Positions 24,000 to 35,060 of a DNA stretch of 64,000 nucleotides are shown here, in pieces. The translations under genes and the position numbers were made by a program. Numbering within the stretch: position 1 is the stretch's first letter; every line of letters starts with the position of its first letter. The notes below the pieces were generated by a model, which ran no database searches, had not been told where the DNA came from, and saw nothing but the letters and a program-made list of their open reading frames with translations. Source of the stretch: Lithospermum erythrorhizon (lineage: Eukaryota > Streptophyta > Magnoliopsida > Boraginales > Boraginaceae); NCBI GenBank assembly GCA_019722365.1, contig JADFUC010000624.1:1-64000 (forward strand). Reading direction: 5' to 3'.

Positions 24000-26180
24000 T
24001 CATTTATTTATTTATATAATCATGAAATAGAATAAATTACTTATTTCGACATTTATCGTAATTAATTTTTAGTAAAGGATATCATTAAAAAATTACCAAT
24101 ATCAAAACTAGTTCAAGTACATAAAATAAGCAACCAATTATTACAATCAACTATTACGGCTAGAGCAAAGCCTTTTCGCAGGCAAATGCCTACAAATGGG
24201 TGGTTCCTCTCTTTTACAAACCATAAATCCAACGCGATACATTTACGAAAGCAAAAATGTTGAATCCTCTATTTGTAAACATGAATTTGATGTCGAAATT
24301 TACTACCAAGGAAGAATATCCATACCCACTAAATCAACTAGAAGACGCATTCTCATTCCTCTACAAACCCGGGATGCATGTAACTACCATTGACCTTCTA
24401 CAACAAAAAAAAGTAAATATTATTTTATCCCCCAAACACTCATCGCTTTTAAAGGCCACAGAGCACCAGACGCCTTCTAACAATTCTCAATAATACTATT
24501 CTATATGTGTCGTCGTGTAAATTCTGCTTCCTACCAAATAACTTGGTACATTATTAATAACCCTTAAAGTAAACCCCTAAAAACATCCTTGCTGAGTGAC
24601 AGGGTCAAGACACACAAATATCAACTGAGCCAACACCTCTAGCCCGCATCCAACCGGCATCACCTCCAGTTGTTGCTCTAGTTTCCACCGAACTGTACTT
24701 CCCATAGCTAAGCCGTAGTCTCCAACCAAGATTATACCTTCTTGTAACACATGCTCCCAGTTCGTTGATAATTCATAATTCCCATACCTAAGCCTTAGTC
24801 TCCAACCAAGATTTACACTGCCTTATTTTGGGATTCAATCATTTATCATATTTTGTGATTTTGTATCACACTCATTGCAATCCATTGCAACATGTGTCTT
24901 ATTTATTTTTTGTAATTAAATGTAAAAATTAGAAATAAGACATTTATCATGATTATAAAGAATGCTGCATCAGCATTTACCTCGACAAGCTTTTTAATGA
25001 TAACGAAAATCTTATTTTCATTTTTCACTCGATCATTCGTCAATCATCAGATGATAAGAGTAGCACAATCATTTTTCAATTATTTTATACTTTATCAAAA
25101 TCATGAAACATGTTATAATTATAAATTTTTAAATTAATTTATAAACAAAAACAAAAAATATAACTCGAATTGATAGATAGGATTTATATGTGAATAACTT
25201 TGGACAGAAGCATTGGGTATCTTTCATGGTTGATAAACCCATCAAATTCTTTTGAAGTCATTAGCCGCCTCAAAATCATAAACGTTAGACTATTATACTT
25301 TACAATTTTTTTTACGAATATTGTGATTAATCTCTATAATAAAGAAAAGATGCACATTTTCTATTTGTGATAAATATTTAAATCGATAACAACTTTAAAT
25401 AAATAATTATTGAAAAGTAACTATTCCTAAACTAATTGACGCCTTAATTTATTTAGAACACTTAATAGACATTTTAATTTATTTGCAACAAATAATAATA
25501 ATACCAATAATTGATTTAAATACAAAAATTATATAGCTTAAATATTAAACAACATATTCGCTATAGGAATCTCATGTAGTTTTAATACTCGCAAGCTGAG
25601 AATAAGATTTTGACAAATAAATATAATGAGTATTAAGATTAAATTTTGCCTAATCATATTTTTAATCTACGCTTAACAATTTTTGCACCGACGTTAGTTA
25701 AGATTTTTTGCTATACGAAATCGTGGATTTGTAGCCCAATAATTCTAAATGTACTATGTGTTGCCCATGAGATTCTTGGTCTCCTTATGCTTACCCATTC
25801 TTCCTTGCCCTCCTTGTGCTTACTTTAACCCTTCCCTACCCACTGTAGTATATTACCACTTTGGCACTAAGCCACTTGACCATAGCCAGGTCTCACAATT
25901 ATATGATCATCCAGACAACCACTAAATTGAAGGCGATTGAAAAACGAATCAAGTGTCGAATTTGTTCATCATTGATATCACTCTGTAACCAAACTGTGGA
26001 TGTAACCGCATAATTTCAAAATAGCTATTATTGGGACGATAAAGAGAGTTACTTTATCATTTCAAGGAAGAGAGACTCTGAGAGAGTCCAACAACTTTTT
26101 TTTTTTTTTTTAATGTATATCAAATGACATATCTCTTACTTTCAATTCAAATACTGTTGGGCCCCATAAACTCAAGGAAA
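24000..26180. other. AT-rich intergenic DNA upstream of the ArfGAP gene
   Basis: Short frames only (60-80 codons), with no recognisable domain. A segment at 24190-24500 has coding-like composition but no long frame on either strand. It should contain the ArfGAP promoter near its left edge. Confidence 0.45.
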
Positions 26181-26193
26181 GAAAGAATCTGAA

Positions 26194-26560
26194 GATGAAG
26201 AGCCTTTCAAACTACTGGCGAAAACTTCCTCTAACCACTTTCCTTACTGGGGCCAGTTATGACTCGAACACGACTCGCCTGTAGATGTCAAAGATGCTGC
26301 TAATGTGATGTTTGCTCTCGATTTAGCCTAACAACTTTATATACAAGAACACTAGAAAAGTTCCCTTACTCAATGTTAATGATGATGAGCCCGGTACGGA
26401 ATACTATATAAGCTATAACTTGTTTTCAGGGAAGGAGATCTTTGAGATCTCAACCAACATGTTGAAGTTGTATGGTCTTCATGAATGGCGAGCCCAGAAT
26501 ACAACTTTTCGAAGTGGAAGGATTTTCAGCCAAAAGAGATGATAACTTCATTAGCCTCCT
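26194..26560 (+). pseudogene. Unrecognised coding-like remnant
   Basis: Plus-strand reading gives peptide-like stretches in shifting frames: from ATG at 26194 about 27 residues; VDVKDAANVMFALDLA near 26282; then NDDEPGTEYYISYNLF and KEIFEISTNMLKLYGLHEW at about 26379-26490. Stops and frame changes separate them. The amino-acid make-up looks like a globular protein, but I do not recognise the family. It is probably a broken gene or an element fragment. Confidence 0.3.
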
Positions 26561-28480
26561 CTTCTTGCATTCGTTGTTTATTTCCGATGTTTCTTTACTC
26601 CCAATTCTATTTTGAAAAATGCAAAACTGGACAATCTTCATAGCATGGAGGAAGTATTTCACAACAATGTGGAAATACATAGACTACAATCATATTATGC
26701 GACAGACCATGTTGGTGAGCGCATATCACGCTTCTTGTTGCGACGGTCTGTGAATCAACACTCAACTGCTTTCTCTACTCTTTCTCTGTCTCTATCTATT
26801 CTTACGTTATTTTTAGCTCTACCTCTGCATCCTTTGCCCAACTTCAAAACCTCCCTTTTGTTCACAATCACAATGTCTTTTCCTGTTAAGTAATTCTCTT
26901 CACGATTGTCCAATTTTGAATTCTGATATTTGGTTGACTTTTTCAATTTTTAATTCCATTATTTTTGTATAAGTTGTTTAGTATTTGTGGAAAGTGTATC
27001 AAGTGTTGGTAATTTTAGTGTAATTCACTATTAATATTGTAGTTTGATCTAAATTAAAATTATTTATCAATTACTCCTTCAAAGTTTGTCAATTTTGATA
27101 ATTTAAATGAAATTGAACAATCTTTTTGGGCTAGAGGGATTTTTATCTATATTTGAGGAGAAATAATTAATTTTAGGAAGTCACGATTCTTGTTTAAGCT
27201 TGTACTTATTCGGATTTATATTTAATAATGTGGTAATTATTGGTAATTATTGCACATGTGAGGTATGAACCTAAATCTGTTGATTTTCTGGGTTTATGAT
27301 GTTAGTTGACTCCTTTTTGTTCATTTTAGTGTTGAATTTTGATAGAATCATTAATATTACCTATATTTGAGGAGAAACAATTGAATTTAGCAAGTGCTAG
27401 TTCATATTTATTCTTGTAATTATTTCGATTATATTCTATAATATGGTCATTAATGGAAAATGTTTGATACAACGAATTTGTTGACTTTATGCTGCAACGT
27501 TAGGCCTAATTTCTTATACGTTGATACGCCAACGGGTGCGCCTCTCATCTGATAATCTCATCACCACGAGGTTATTCGAGATGTGGCTCGTATGCCCGGT
27601 AGCTTACCCTTACTAAAGAGGCTGCACCTCAAGAACATTGGAGGTGTGTTATCTATTCTCGGATTCGCAAGAATAATTACTGGCTGGCCGCTGGGTGATC
27701 GACCAACACCGATGCCAAGAGGGCAAGATCGCAGTGGCTTAATTCGATGTCCACGACAAGTGACGTTAATGACTTTTTTATGTGTGTTATTTAGTGCTAC
27801 ATTGCTTGATTTTTCTGCTACTATGATGTGATCATTTTTCATGACTGATTTCAATGAAAGCCGCTTTTGGATCGAACTCAAAGTTCGATTGGATTAAGAT
27901 ATTCACTAAATAGTTCGGCTCTCGTGGCTCTGCTCGAGCAAGACAAACATGAAAGCTGTAATCTTAAAATTCAAGGTTCGACGGACCGACCGACTGCAAG
28001 GAATAGTTCGGCCCGCTACATTTCATCCATTACTACTAGATAGAGTAAACCTATGGAAAACCCTTCATTTAAAATAATGTTTATTTCATCACTATCTCAT
28101 TTTTCCATTTCATCTACTCATCCATTCGATTCGTCACTGTGAAAAGTGTTTCAAACAAGTTTTTATTTTGGGAAATAGCTTCGATTCCTGACTAAAGTTC
28201 GCCTCGATTCAAGCGGTGTTCAACGTATACCAAACGTTAAATTTAAGATTCTACACTTTCAAACGAGCTCAATCTAAAGTTCCTGATATTTTCAAACGAT
28301 ACTCAAACCCGCAGTTTCCGGCTCATGATAGCTTCTATTTCGTGCATGTACATATTGGTAATCGCTTGACGAAGCCAGGATTTATTTGCTTAAAGACGCT
28401 ATGTTTTCTATTTCTCAATTTGTGTATGTTTTAGCTGAATTTTTCGATTCATTTCCCTCGAGCAAATAAAAAGAAAGAAT
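26561..28480. other. Intergenic DNA, no gene recognised
   Basis: AT-rich to about 27500. Then comes a less AT-rich patch (27530-27900) with overlapping 82- and 106-codon frames on opposite strands, neither with a known motif. The rest to 28480 is mixed sequence without a recognisable domain. Confidence 0.4.
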
Positions 28481-28484
28481 TGCT

Positions 28485-29618
28485 GATTGAACAAATTATA
28501 TTCCTCGCAGTTACCCAGTCGCCAGAGTAGTTCAGTCAAGTAGTTATTTTAAATCCACTGAGGAACCCAAGTTTATTAAATTAATTGTAATTGTAAATTG
28601 AAACCAATTAGAATCGGACAGAATAAACCAGTTAAAACTTAAATTAACAAGACAATTCGCTAGTTGATAACTTATGAATAAAAAGATTACTGGTGATCGA
28701 CTTTCACCAATGCAGCCTCTCTATCCAAAGATATTTGATTACCACTGTGGTCCAATTTCTCGTTACAGTATACTGCCTCGGGTCACGGGTTCACCGGATG
28801 TTCCTCGCTTAATTAATCTCCTATGTCACTGAACACTACTAAAAACCGTGTCGCAGAAGAAATCTCAGAATCCAATCAACGTTGCACACTGCATAACCTA
28901 CTAATTAACCAACTGTGTCGATCCATTACGCCTTCCTTTCTCGGCCGAGGGTTACATAATACTCATGGATTTCTATAAAAGACTGGCTTTATCTCTAAAA
29001 CAATCGAATCAAATTTAAGCTCTCAATGATTAATACCGGTGCAATTATAATAACTCCAAAATCCTACTTAGAAAATACACTCGGCTACGCTATATTCAAA
29101 ACTTAATAATAAATTTAGCTACTACCATACCGAAATAATTCATAAATAATATCGAAAGCATAAATTAACTGTAGTATGAATAAAGAGGGGAATACTATCA
29201 ATTGTCTTCAACAAACGATAAGAAAAAGTGAAGTCAAGTAAAGTTCGTCACGAGTCGCTGGATGTTACCGCCACGAAGAGAAAAAGTTAATGAATAATTA
29301 ATATTCACCGTCGATTGACTTTATATAGTAGTAGGTTAACTCCGGGTCTTTTATTCTCTCTGATAGACTTTTGTATAATTCCAGCTTCACCTTTTCTTTC
29401 CCTTTTTTCGATCACTATCCACTCTTTTCTGAAAAATTACACGACTCGCCCGCACTTATCTTTTAGCCCTTTTCCCTCGTCTAAATTAGCACATATTCCC
29501 AAATAATAATAAAAAATACCGGAATCACATAATATATAATATTTGTCAATTAAAAACAACCAAAACAACCATAAATTACGAGTAATAAAGTACCAAAATC
29601 ATCCTAAAAGCTACGACA
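28485..29618 (-). mobile_element. LTR-like repeat, family B, copy 1
   Basis: Read on the minus strand it starts TGTCGTAGCTTTTAGG and matches 60061-61210 nearly end to end. Shared blocks include AAATATTATATATTATGTGAT, a TATA-like ATATAAAGTC before ATTCATTAACTTTTTCTC, GACAATTGATAGTATT, GTGACATAGGAGA.TAATTAAGCG, CATCCGGTGAACCCG and a terminal GAGGAATATAATTTGTTC. No coding domain lies inside. Length, TATA-like site and TG start suggest a solo LTR; the CA end and target duplication could not be fixed. Confidence 0.6.
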
Positions 29619-29629
29619 AAATATCTAAT

Positions 29630-30590
29630 CAATTGTTATTCGGGAAATAATGGTTATCGAGCGCTCATATCCGTATCGGGTAGCAATTTAGTATTCTATG
29701 TATTTAATAATTGCACTTCATATGCAATTTTTTCATAGAGTATATGTAATTTGTTTGAGAGTACAAGATTTCATGTTTTAAGTATTTTGTGCAGAACTTA
29801 GTTATCGAGTCTCTTTGGGAAACGGGTTTGTAATTTTTGAGAAATAATTAGATTTTTGTCATTGTTTTCATGGTGTTGTTGCTATATTAAGAATGGACCT
29901 GCTGGTTCAAAGAAGAAAGACTCAAGTGTTTATTCAAATCCTGATTATGAAATTAGGAAACTAGCTCTATCAGATATAGTGCTAACCACCAAAAAGCATT
30001 TTACTTCAATGAAGAACGCTCATAAGTATCGCTACAATGTCGTTTAAAGAAGGAATAAGCAATGCTTGTTTCATCATTGTTGTCTTATATTAATCATATG
30101 GATGTATACTATATAGGATTATAAGAATAAGCATTTTTCAGCGAATGTGCACACGAAACTCTCTTTCAAATTATGGCAGTTTTAATCACCCATGCACTAT
30201 CGATGAATAGCCTATAATTATTTCTTTTACGCATTTAATCACCGTAAAATGATACTAAAAAACATTCAATCTCATGTACACAATACTTCAATAAATTTAT
30301 ACTAGTATATGTATTTATTCACTATATAAAATAGTACTGTAAAATATCCAACATGCTGGCCAATATTTTGCCGAAATTGGTCGGAAGCTGGGTGAATTTA
30401 CTCTGCTTGACTTGTTAGTTGTTAATACTCTCATCCTTTCGCCTGACTTGTTACCCCGTGAGGACACAATTAATTGCATAATCCATTTCTTTTATCTTTC
30501 TTCCAAATCCCCACTGACTTAGAATGACCTTGCATATCAATTCACAAAAAAACAAAAATAATATCAAATGCAACTAATACTAATTCATCA
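29630..30590. other. AT-rich intergenic DNA
   Basis: A 63-codon plus-strand frame at 29856-30047 has a mixed, coding-like composition with a Lys-rich middle, but no domain I recognise. Nothing else stands out. Confidence 0.4.
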
Positions 30591-30599
30591 ACTAGCATT

Positions 30600-31165
30600 T
30601 ACATTCATACCTAACAAATTTATAAGTCTCATACGATGCACAAATTTATAAGTCTCTAACAAATTTGTAAGTGTTATCATACAAAATATTTGACATTAGA
30701 ATATATTTATACTCAAACATTAATTTGCAGAGTATATTTATACTATGCATTTCAATTTAAGAATGTTCTAAAATGTACAAATGAGCTCACGAAGTTCTAA
30801 AGAGCATTTTGAAAATCCAATATATAAGTACAAATATATACATTCTTAATTTTAGAATATATTTATACTCAAATATGTAAGTGCAGAGTACAAATATACT
30901 CTAAATATAAAAATACACATTCTCAATTTTGGAGTATATTTGTACTCAAACATGTATGTTCAAAATACAAATATACTCTAAATACAAATATAGACATTCT
31001 TATGCTCGAAGTATATTTATACTCAAATTTGTATTTGGTGTCTACAAATGTACTCTAAATACAAAATTACAACATTCTCAATTTCAAAATATATGAGAAT
31101 ATATTTGTACTTGAACATATTTGTCTAGAGTACAAATATACTCAAAATACGAATATGTATCTTTT
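30600..31165. repeat. AT-rich tandem array, about 77-bp monomer
   Basis: At least four imperfect monomers lie between about 30835 and 31160, each with ACATTCT(T/C)AATTTT, a GTATATTT(A/G)TACTCAAA block and a GTACAAATATACTCTAAAT block. A more degenerate part extends left to about 30600 with AACAAATTTATAAGTCTC copies. The monomer is rich in short palindromic words (TACAAATATA, ATATTTGTA). Confidence 0.7.
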
Positions 31166-31294
31166 ATACATATGCTTGCTTTTTGCTTGCTTTTTGTTCT
31201 TTTTGTCTGGTTGAGTCATCGTGATTTACCGCACTCTTTTCCCTATATGCATTTATCCTTTCTCCGTGTGAGGTTGGCTCAGTTTCTTTTGGAT

Positions 31295-32478
31295 TATCAG
31301 TAGCTACCCCTTCGTGGAAAGCTTACCCATCTTCTTCTTTCTGACAAGTATATGTTAAACCGTTATCACTTCGATTTGCTTTGGATTATGGGACATGCTC
31401 ACCCCTTTGGAGGCTTACCCCATCTTCTTCTTTTTGGATGGTGAGATATGCTAAACCGCTATCTTCGCCAATTTGCTTTGGATTACGGGTACGCCACCCC
31501 TTTCGGGAGTGCTTACCCTCGCCTTCTTCTTTTTGGATAAATGAGATACGCTTAAACCCGCGATCTCTCCCGATCATTTAAATTACGGGGTAGCCACCCT
31601 TGGAGAGTGCTTACCCCATCTTCTTATTTTGGATGGTGAAATATGCTAAACTGCTATCTCCCCGATTTCATTATGGGCACAAGCCACCCCTCGGGGAGGC
31701 TTACCCCATCTTCTTCTTTTGGATGGTGAGTTATGCTAAACTGCTATCTTTCCTGACTTGCTTTGGATTATGGAGTATGCTCACCCCTTTGGAGGGTTAC
31801 CCCATCTTCTTTCTTTTTTAGACGGCGGTGATATGCTAAACCGCTATCTCCCCGACTTCGCTTCCGGATTATAAGTACGCTTAACCCTTGAGAGGTCGCC
31901 CCATCTTCATCTTTTGGATGGTGGGATATGCTAGACTACTGGCTATCCCACCTGACTTTTGTCATGATTTTGACGACATGAGTCTTAAACCTCGGGAGGC
32001 TCCATCTTCCCTTCTTTTTACGCGGGATAAGCGACTTACTATCCCGCCTCGGGACTTGCTTTTGAACGGATGGGAGGCTAACTTTCGGGAGGCCGGCTCT
32101 ACCTTCCCTCTGATGGAGGGATATGCTAGACTCCGTTGTTCCATCCCTTGTCTGATGCTGGATATGCTAGCCCCTTGTGAGGTCAGCCCATCTTCTTTTT
32201 TTTTGACGGGGATACGCTTAGACTTCTAGCCGTCCCATCTTCTTTGTTTTGACGCTAGTATGCTTAACCCTCTCTTGAGGCCGGCCCCATCTTCTTGCTT
32301 TTTTTTTATGGTGGATACGCTAATTTCCTCGGTTATCCATCCGGCTTATTTAGGATTACGGGGTATGCTTAACTCCTTTTCTGAGGTCAGTCCCCATCTA
32401 TCTGGATGATACGCCGGACTTCAAGGTCCCATCCGACTTCGGGTTGACGCTGGGGCATGGCCACCCTTTTGATCAAGA
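31295..32478 (+). repeat. Tandem array, about 97-bp monomer, about 12 copies
   Basis: The core GCTTACCCCATCTTCTTCTT, followed by TTGGATGGTGAGATATGCTA and AACCGCTATCT..CCGACTTGCTTTGGATTA, recurs near 31318, 31411, 31512, 31610, 31701, 31798, 31897, 32003, 32100, 32188, 32284 and 32392. Copies diverge to the right. A plus-strand frame stays open through about two monomers (31600-31821) with a repeated YPIFFFWMVSYAKLLS-like peptide, but this is most likely chance from the period. It directly follows the AT-rich array and is close to a copia LTR. Confidence 0.8.
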
Positions 32479-32823
32479 TGTTAACGGTCGCTTCTGAAAG
32501 TGTATCTGAGTCCCGATAACAGCTTTGATGGCGATCTCAGCAAAGAACGCCCTCTCAGGCCTTGTTTACTTGGCGCATCTTGGATTTCTATGATTTCAAA
32601 GTGTAGCTCGCTTCCATCCCCGCATTTTGAACGGGCTCCATCCCGAACGGTCTTTGATCCCGCTTGACCAGAGGTCATCGAGTTGATCTACGTTGGATTC
32701 TCTATCTTTCACCCTTGTACCTGGCTCGACAGAGCCCTTGAGTCGCATGGACGCAACCTCTTTCAGTTTATTTCGGTCCTTCTAGCGCTGACGACTTCTT
32801 CTTCGCATCGGGAAGTGGACGGT

Positions 32824-33779
32824 TGAAATATGGAAAATATATATATGTATAACTTGATTTAAAACTTTAATCAAAACATATATTTATACAAGATCTATTA
32901 GGTGTTTAAAACTATGAACTAAATAAAATTGGAAAAACTTACAGAGATTCCAGCAGAAACCTTTCAACAATCTTTCACAAAGTTCTCATTCATTCCATCG
33001 CTGGAAGACTAAAACGAAGGCTCTAGTTAGTCCACACCGTGAGGATTAATCCCACACCTCGAAGCCTGCTAGAACTAGTGATTGATGAAAATCAAGAGAA
33101 GAATTTCAATTCTTCTTCCTTGATATTTTCGGCCATCAAAACGAGAAGTAGTGCTAGGTTTTTTTGTCAATGACAATTTTAAACCTAAACGACAAAAGAC
33201 ATATCACTTATATAATGATCCATCATTTAACCTAAACTCCTAATTTAACGGTTAATGAGCAGACTGCTTTGATTTAATTAAAGCTGCTATAAAAATAAAA
33301 AACTAACAAGTTGTTAATAATAACTAACAAAGCTTACACCTAGCTCATCTTAACCGGCTTAATTAATTCTTAATTGACTAATAATTAATTCGATTTATCC
33401 AATATATATTTTATAATATTTTCACTTAAAATTTCACCGAGAATATTTTGTTGATTACACCTAACTTCTAATATAGCAATGTGCTTTTTACCTCATACAT
33501 GAAATATAATTCAACGTCATCAGAGCAAGCGACTGAAGCTCAGATATATGGTCGTATAATAATAATAATCGGTCAATACGGCTATTATAAATTTTGAAAA
33601 TGGGATCAGTGGACCCGGGTATAATCCCTTACATTAAAGAACTCAACTAGTAATTACAATACTATGATTGAATGTTCCGCTTTATGTAATCACATTCACT
33701 AAACTAGTAAATGAATTATTACAATAATTGCCGTAACCTAAGATAATAAAATGAAACCGATAACTATTGATTTCCAACA
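32824..33779 (-). mobile_element. Ty1/copia-type LTR (minus strand)
   Basis: On the minus strand it starts TGTTGGAAATCAATAG, a typical copia LTR start, preceded by a purine-rich GGGCAAGCGAGG that fits a polypurine tract, so it reads as a 3' LTR. A TATA-like CATTATATAAG lies near 33215. The first ~450 bases match 57339-57790. The inferred end is ATTTCA near 32824. Copia pol debris in the same orientation lies upstream at 39115-37810. Confidence 0.6.
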
Positions 33780-33780
33780 C

Positions 33781-34450
33781 CTCGCTTGCCCGTGGACGAT
33801 TACTTTGCCAATTCATTTGTTCAAGCGATCTCTAGTCACGTATCAACCATAAGAAGTTTGTCATGAAATACCCTCGACTTTCTTTACTCCTAACTATGAA
33901 ACCATATCGACAAACCGACAACGTCGCATACAAGATAATCACCACGATTCGAGAGGCCTGAGATCTACCTCAGATTTCAAGGATGGACAATCTCTATAAT
34001 ATATCAACATCTACCGCTATATTCTATCGCTACACCCAACATATGCCGTTATGATCCCCCGTTAAGGCAAATGTTTGACATAGTCAGTTAATAATTTACC
34101 TATAACATGGGAGTAGTTATATACGCAGTCTAAGAATTGCTAAACTTCAACAGTTTCAAAATTCATAAGACACAGATATACATAACTTCTATGATTTCGC
34201 AATGTCAAATCAGCCTCGGCTTATGCAACCGACAATTTCATAAGATTGATTAGATTTATCAGATCCATGATCAAGAAAATCAATCACCATGCTGTCATCA
34301 AATGCCATGTCTCTAACACCACGCTTATCTCGACCAAGAATATTATTATCTTACGTCATCTCAAGAGGTTCTCTTGTCAACATCTTCATACGCCGCATTC
34401 TAGATACTATAAACCTATCTTAAAAGCGATCGCCAAGATATCAGAAGTAA
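33781..34450. other. Element-derived sequence without recognisable coding domain
   Basis: Lies between the copia LTR and the dispersed repeat at 34455. Only a 69-codon frame (34246-34455) is open, with no known motif. Confidence 0.35.
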
Positions 34451-34454
34451 CGTA

Positions 34455-35060
34455 ATTGTGTTTAATGTATTTAAAACACAATGGATGAAATCTTCACCTT
34501 TTGTATACCAAAAAGAATTTCTTTTTATTTCACCTTGGGGATGTCACTTCAGTCGAGTTGACAAGTACAATCATGGCTCAATATAGTCAAATGCAATGAA
34601 TTTGAAATAAATTCACATATCAAAAGTTGTCATAATTGTTTTTAAACTAAATTTATTCATGCTCGAATCGTAGACACCAAGTTATTATGTTTTCGACAAA
34701 CAAACTTGAAACATCTCAAATGGACAAGTTAATTTGAAATACTGTAGAATAGTAATTTCAAATATCATGGCGTTCAATGTCGAGATTTTGTCATCATGTA
34801 TATAACTGTATAAACCGTATGTATTTCTACCCATCATGTGATTATAATTTATCGTATGTATAGTATCTTCATGAAGTATAAAAGGTGAAAATAAGAAAAG
34901 ACTGAATGTATTCAAGTGGCTCCTCAGGAGATAGCAATCTAGCGTTAATCCTTCAAGAGTCAGAATGTCACAGACACCTCGATGCATCGGCTAACGCCTA
35001 ACGCAGAAAGCGATACACGACGTTATGAATAAAGCATACCCTATGAAAGTGAAATAGAAT
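34455..35060 (+). repeat. Dispersed repeat C, copy 1
   Basis: It matches 58715-59310 in the same orientation and 61490-62160 in inverted orientation. Landmarks in order: AACACAATGGATG, TTTTGTATACCAAAA, GACAAACAAACTT, GAGATTTTGTCATCATGTAT, TCTTCATGAAGTATAA and TATTCAAGTGGCTCCT. No coding domain. It is probably an internal or untranslated part of a retroelement. Confidence 0.65.

Noticed and set aside
27561..27881. Opposite-strand frames of 106 and 82 codons
   Set aside because: They overlap on opposite strands and neither contains a motif; chance in a less AT-rich patch is the simplest reading.
30600..32478. CRISPR array
   Set aside because: The repeats are contiguous tandem monomers without unique spacers, and the window is plant nuclear DNA.
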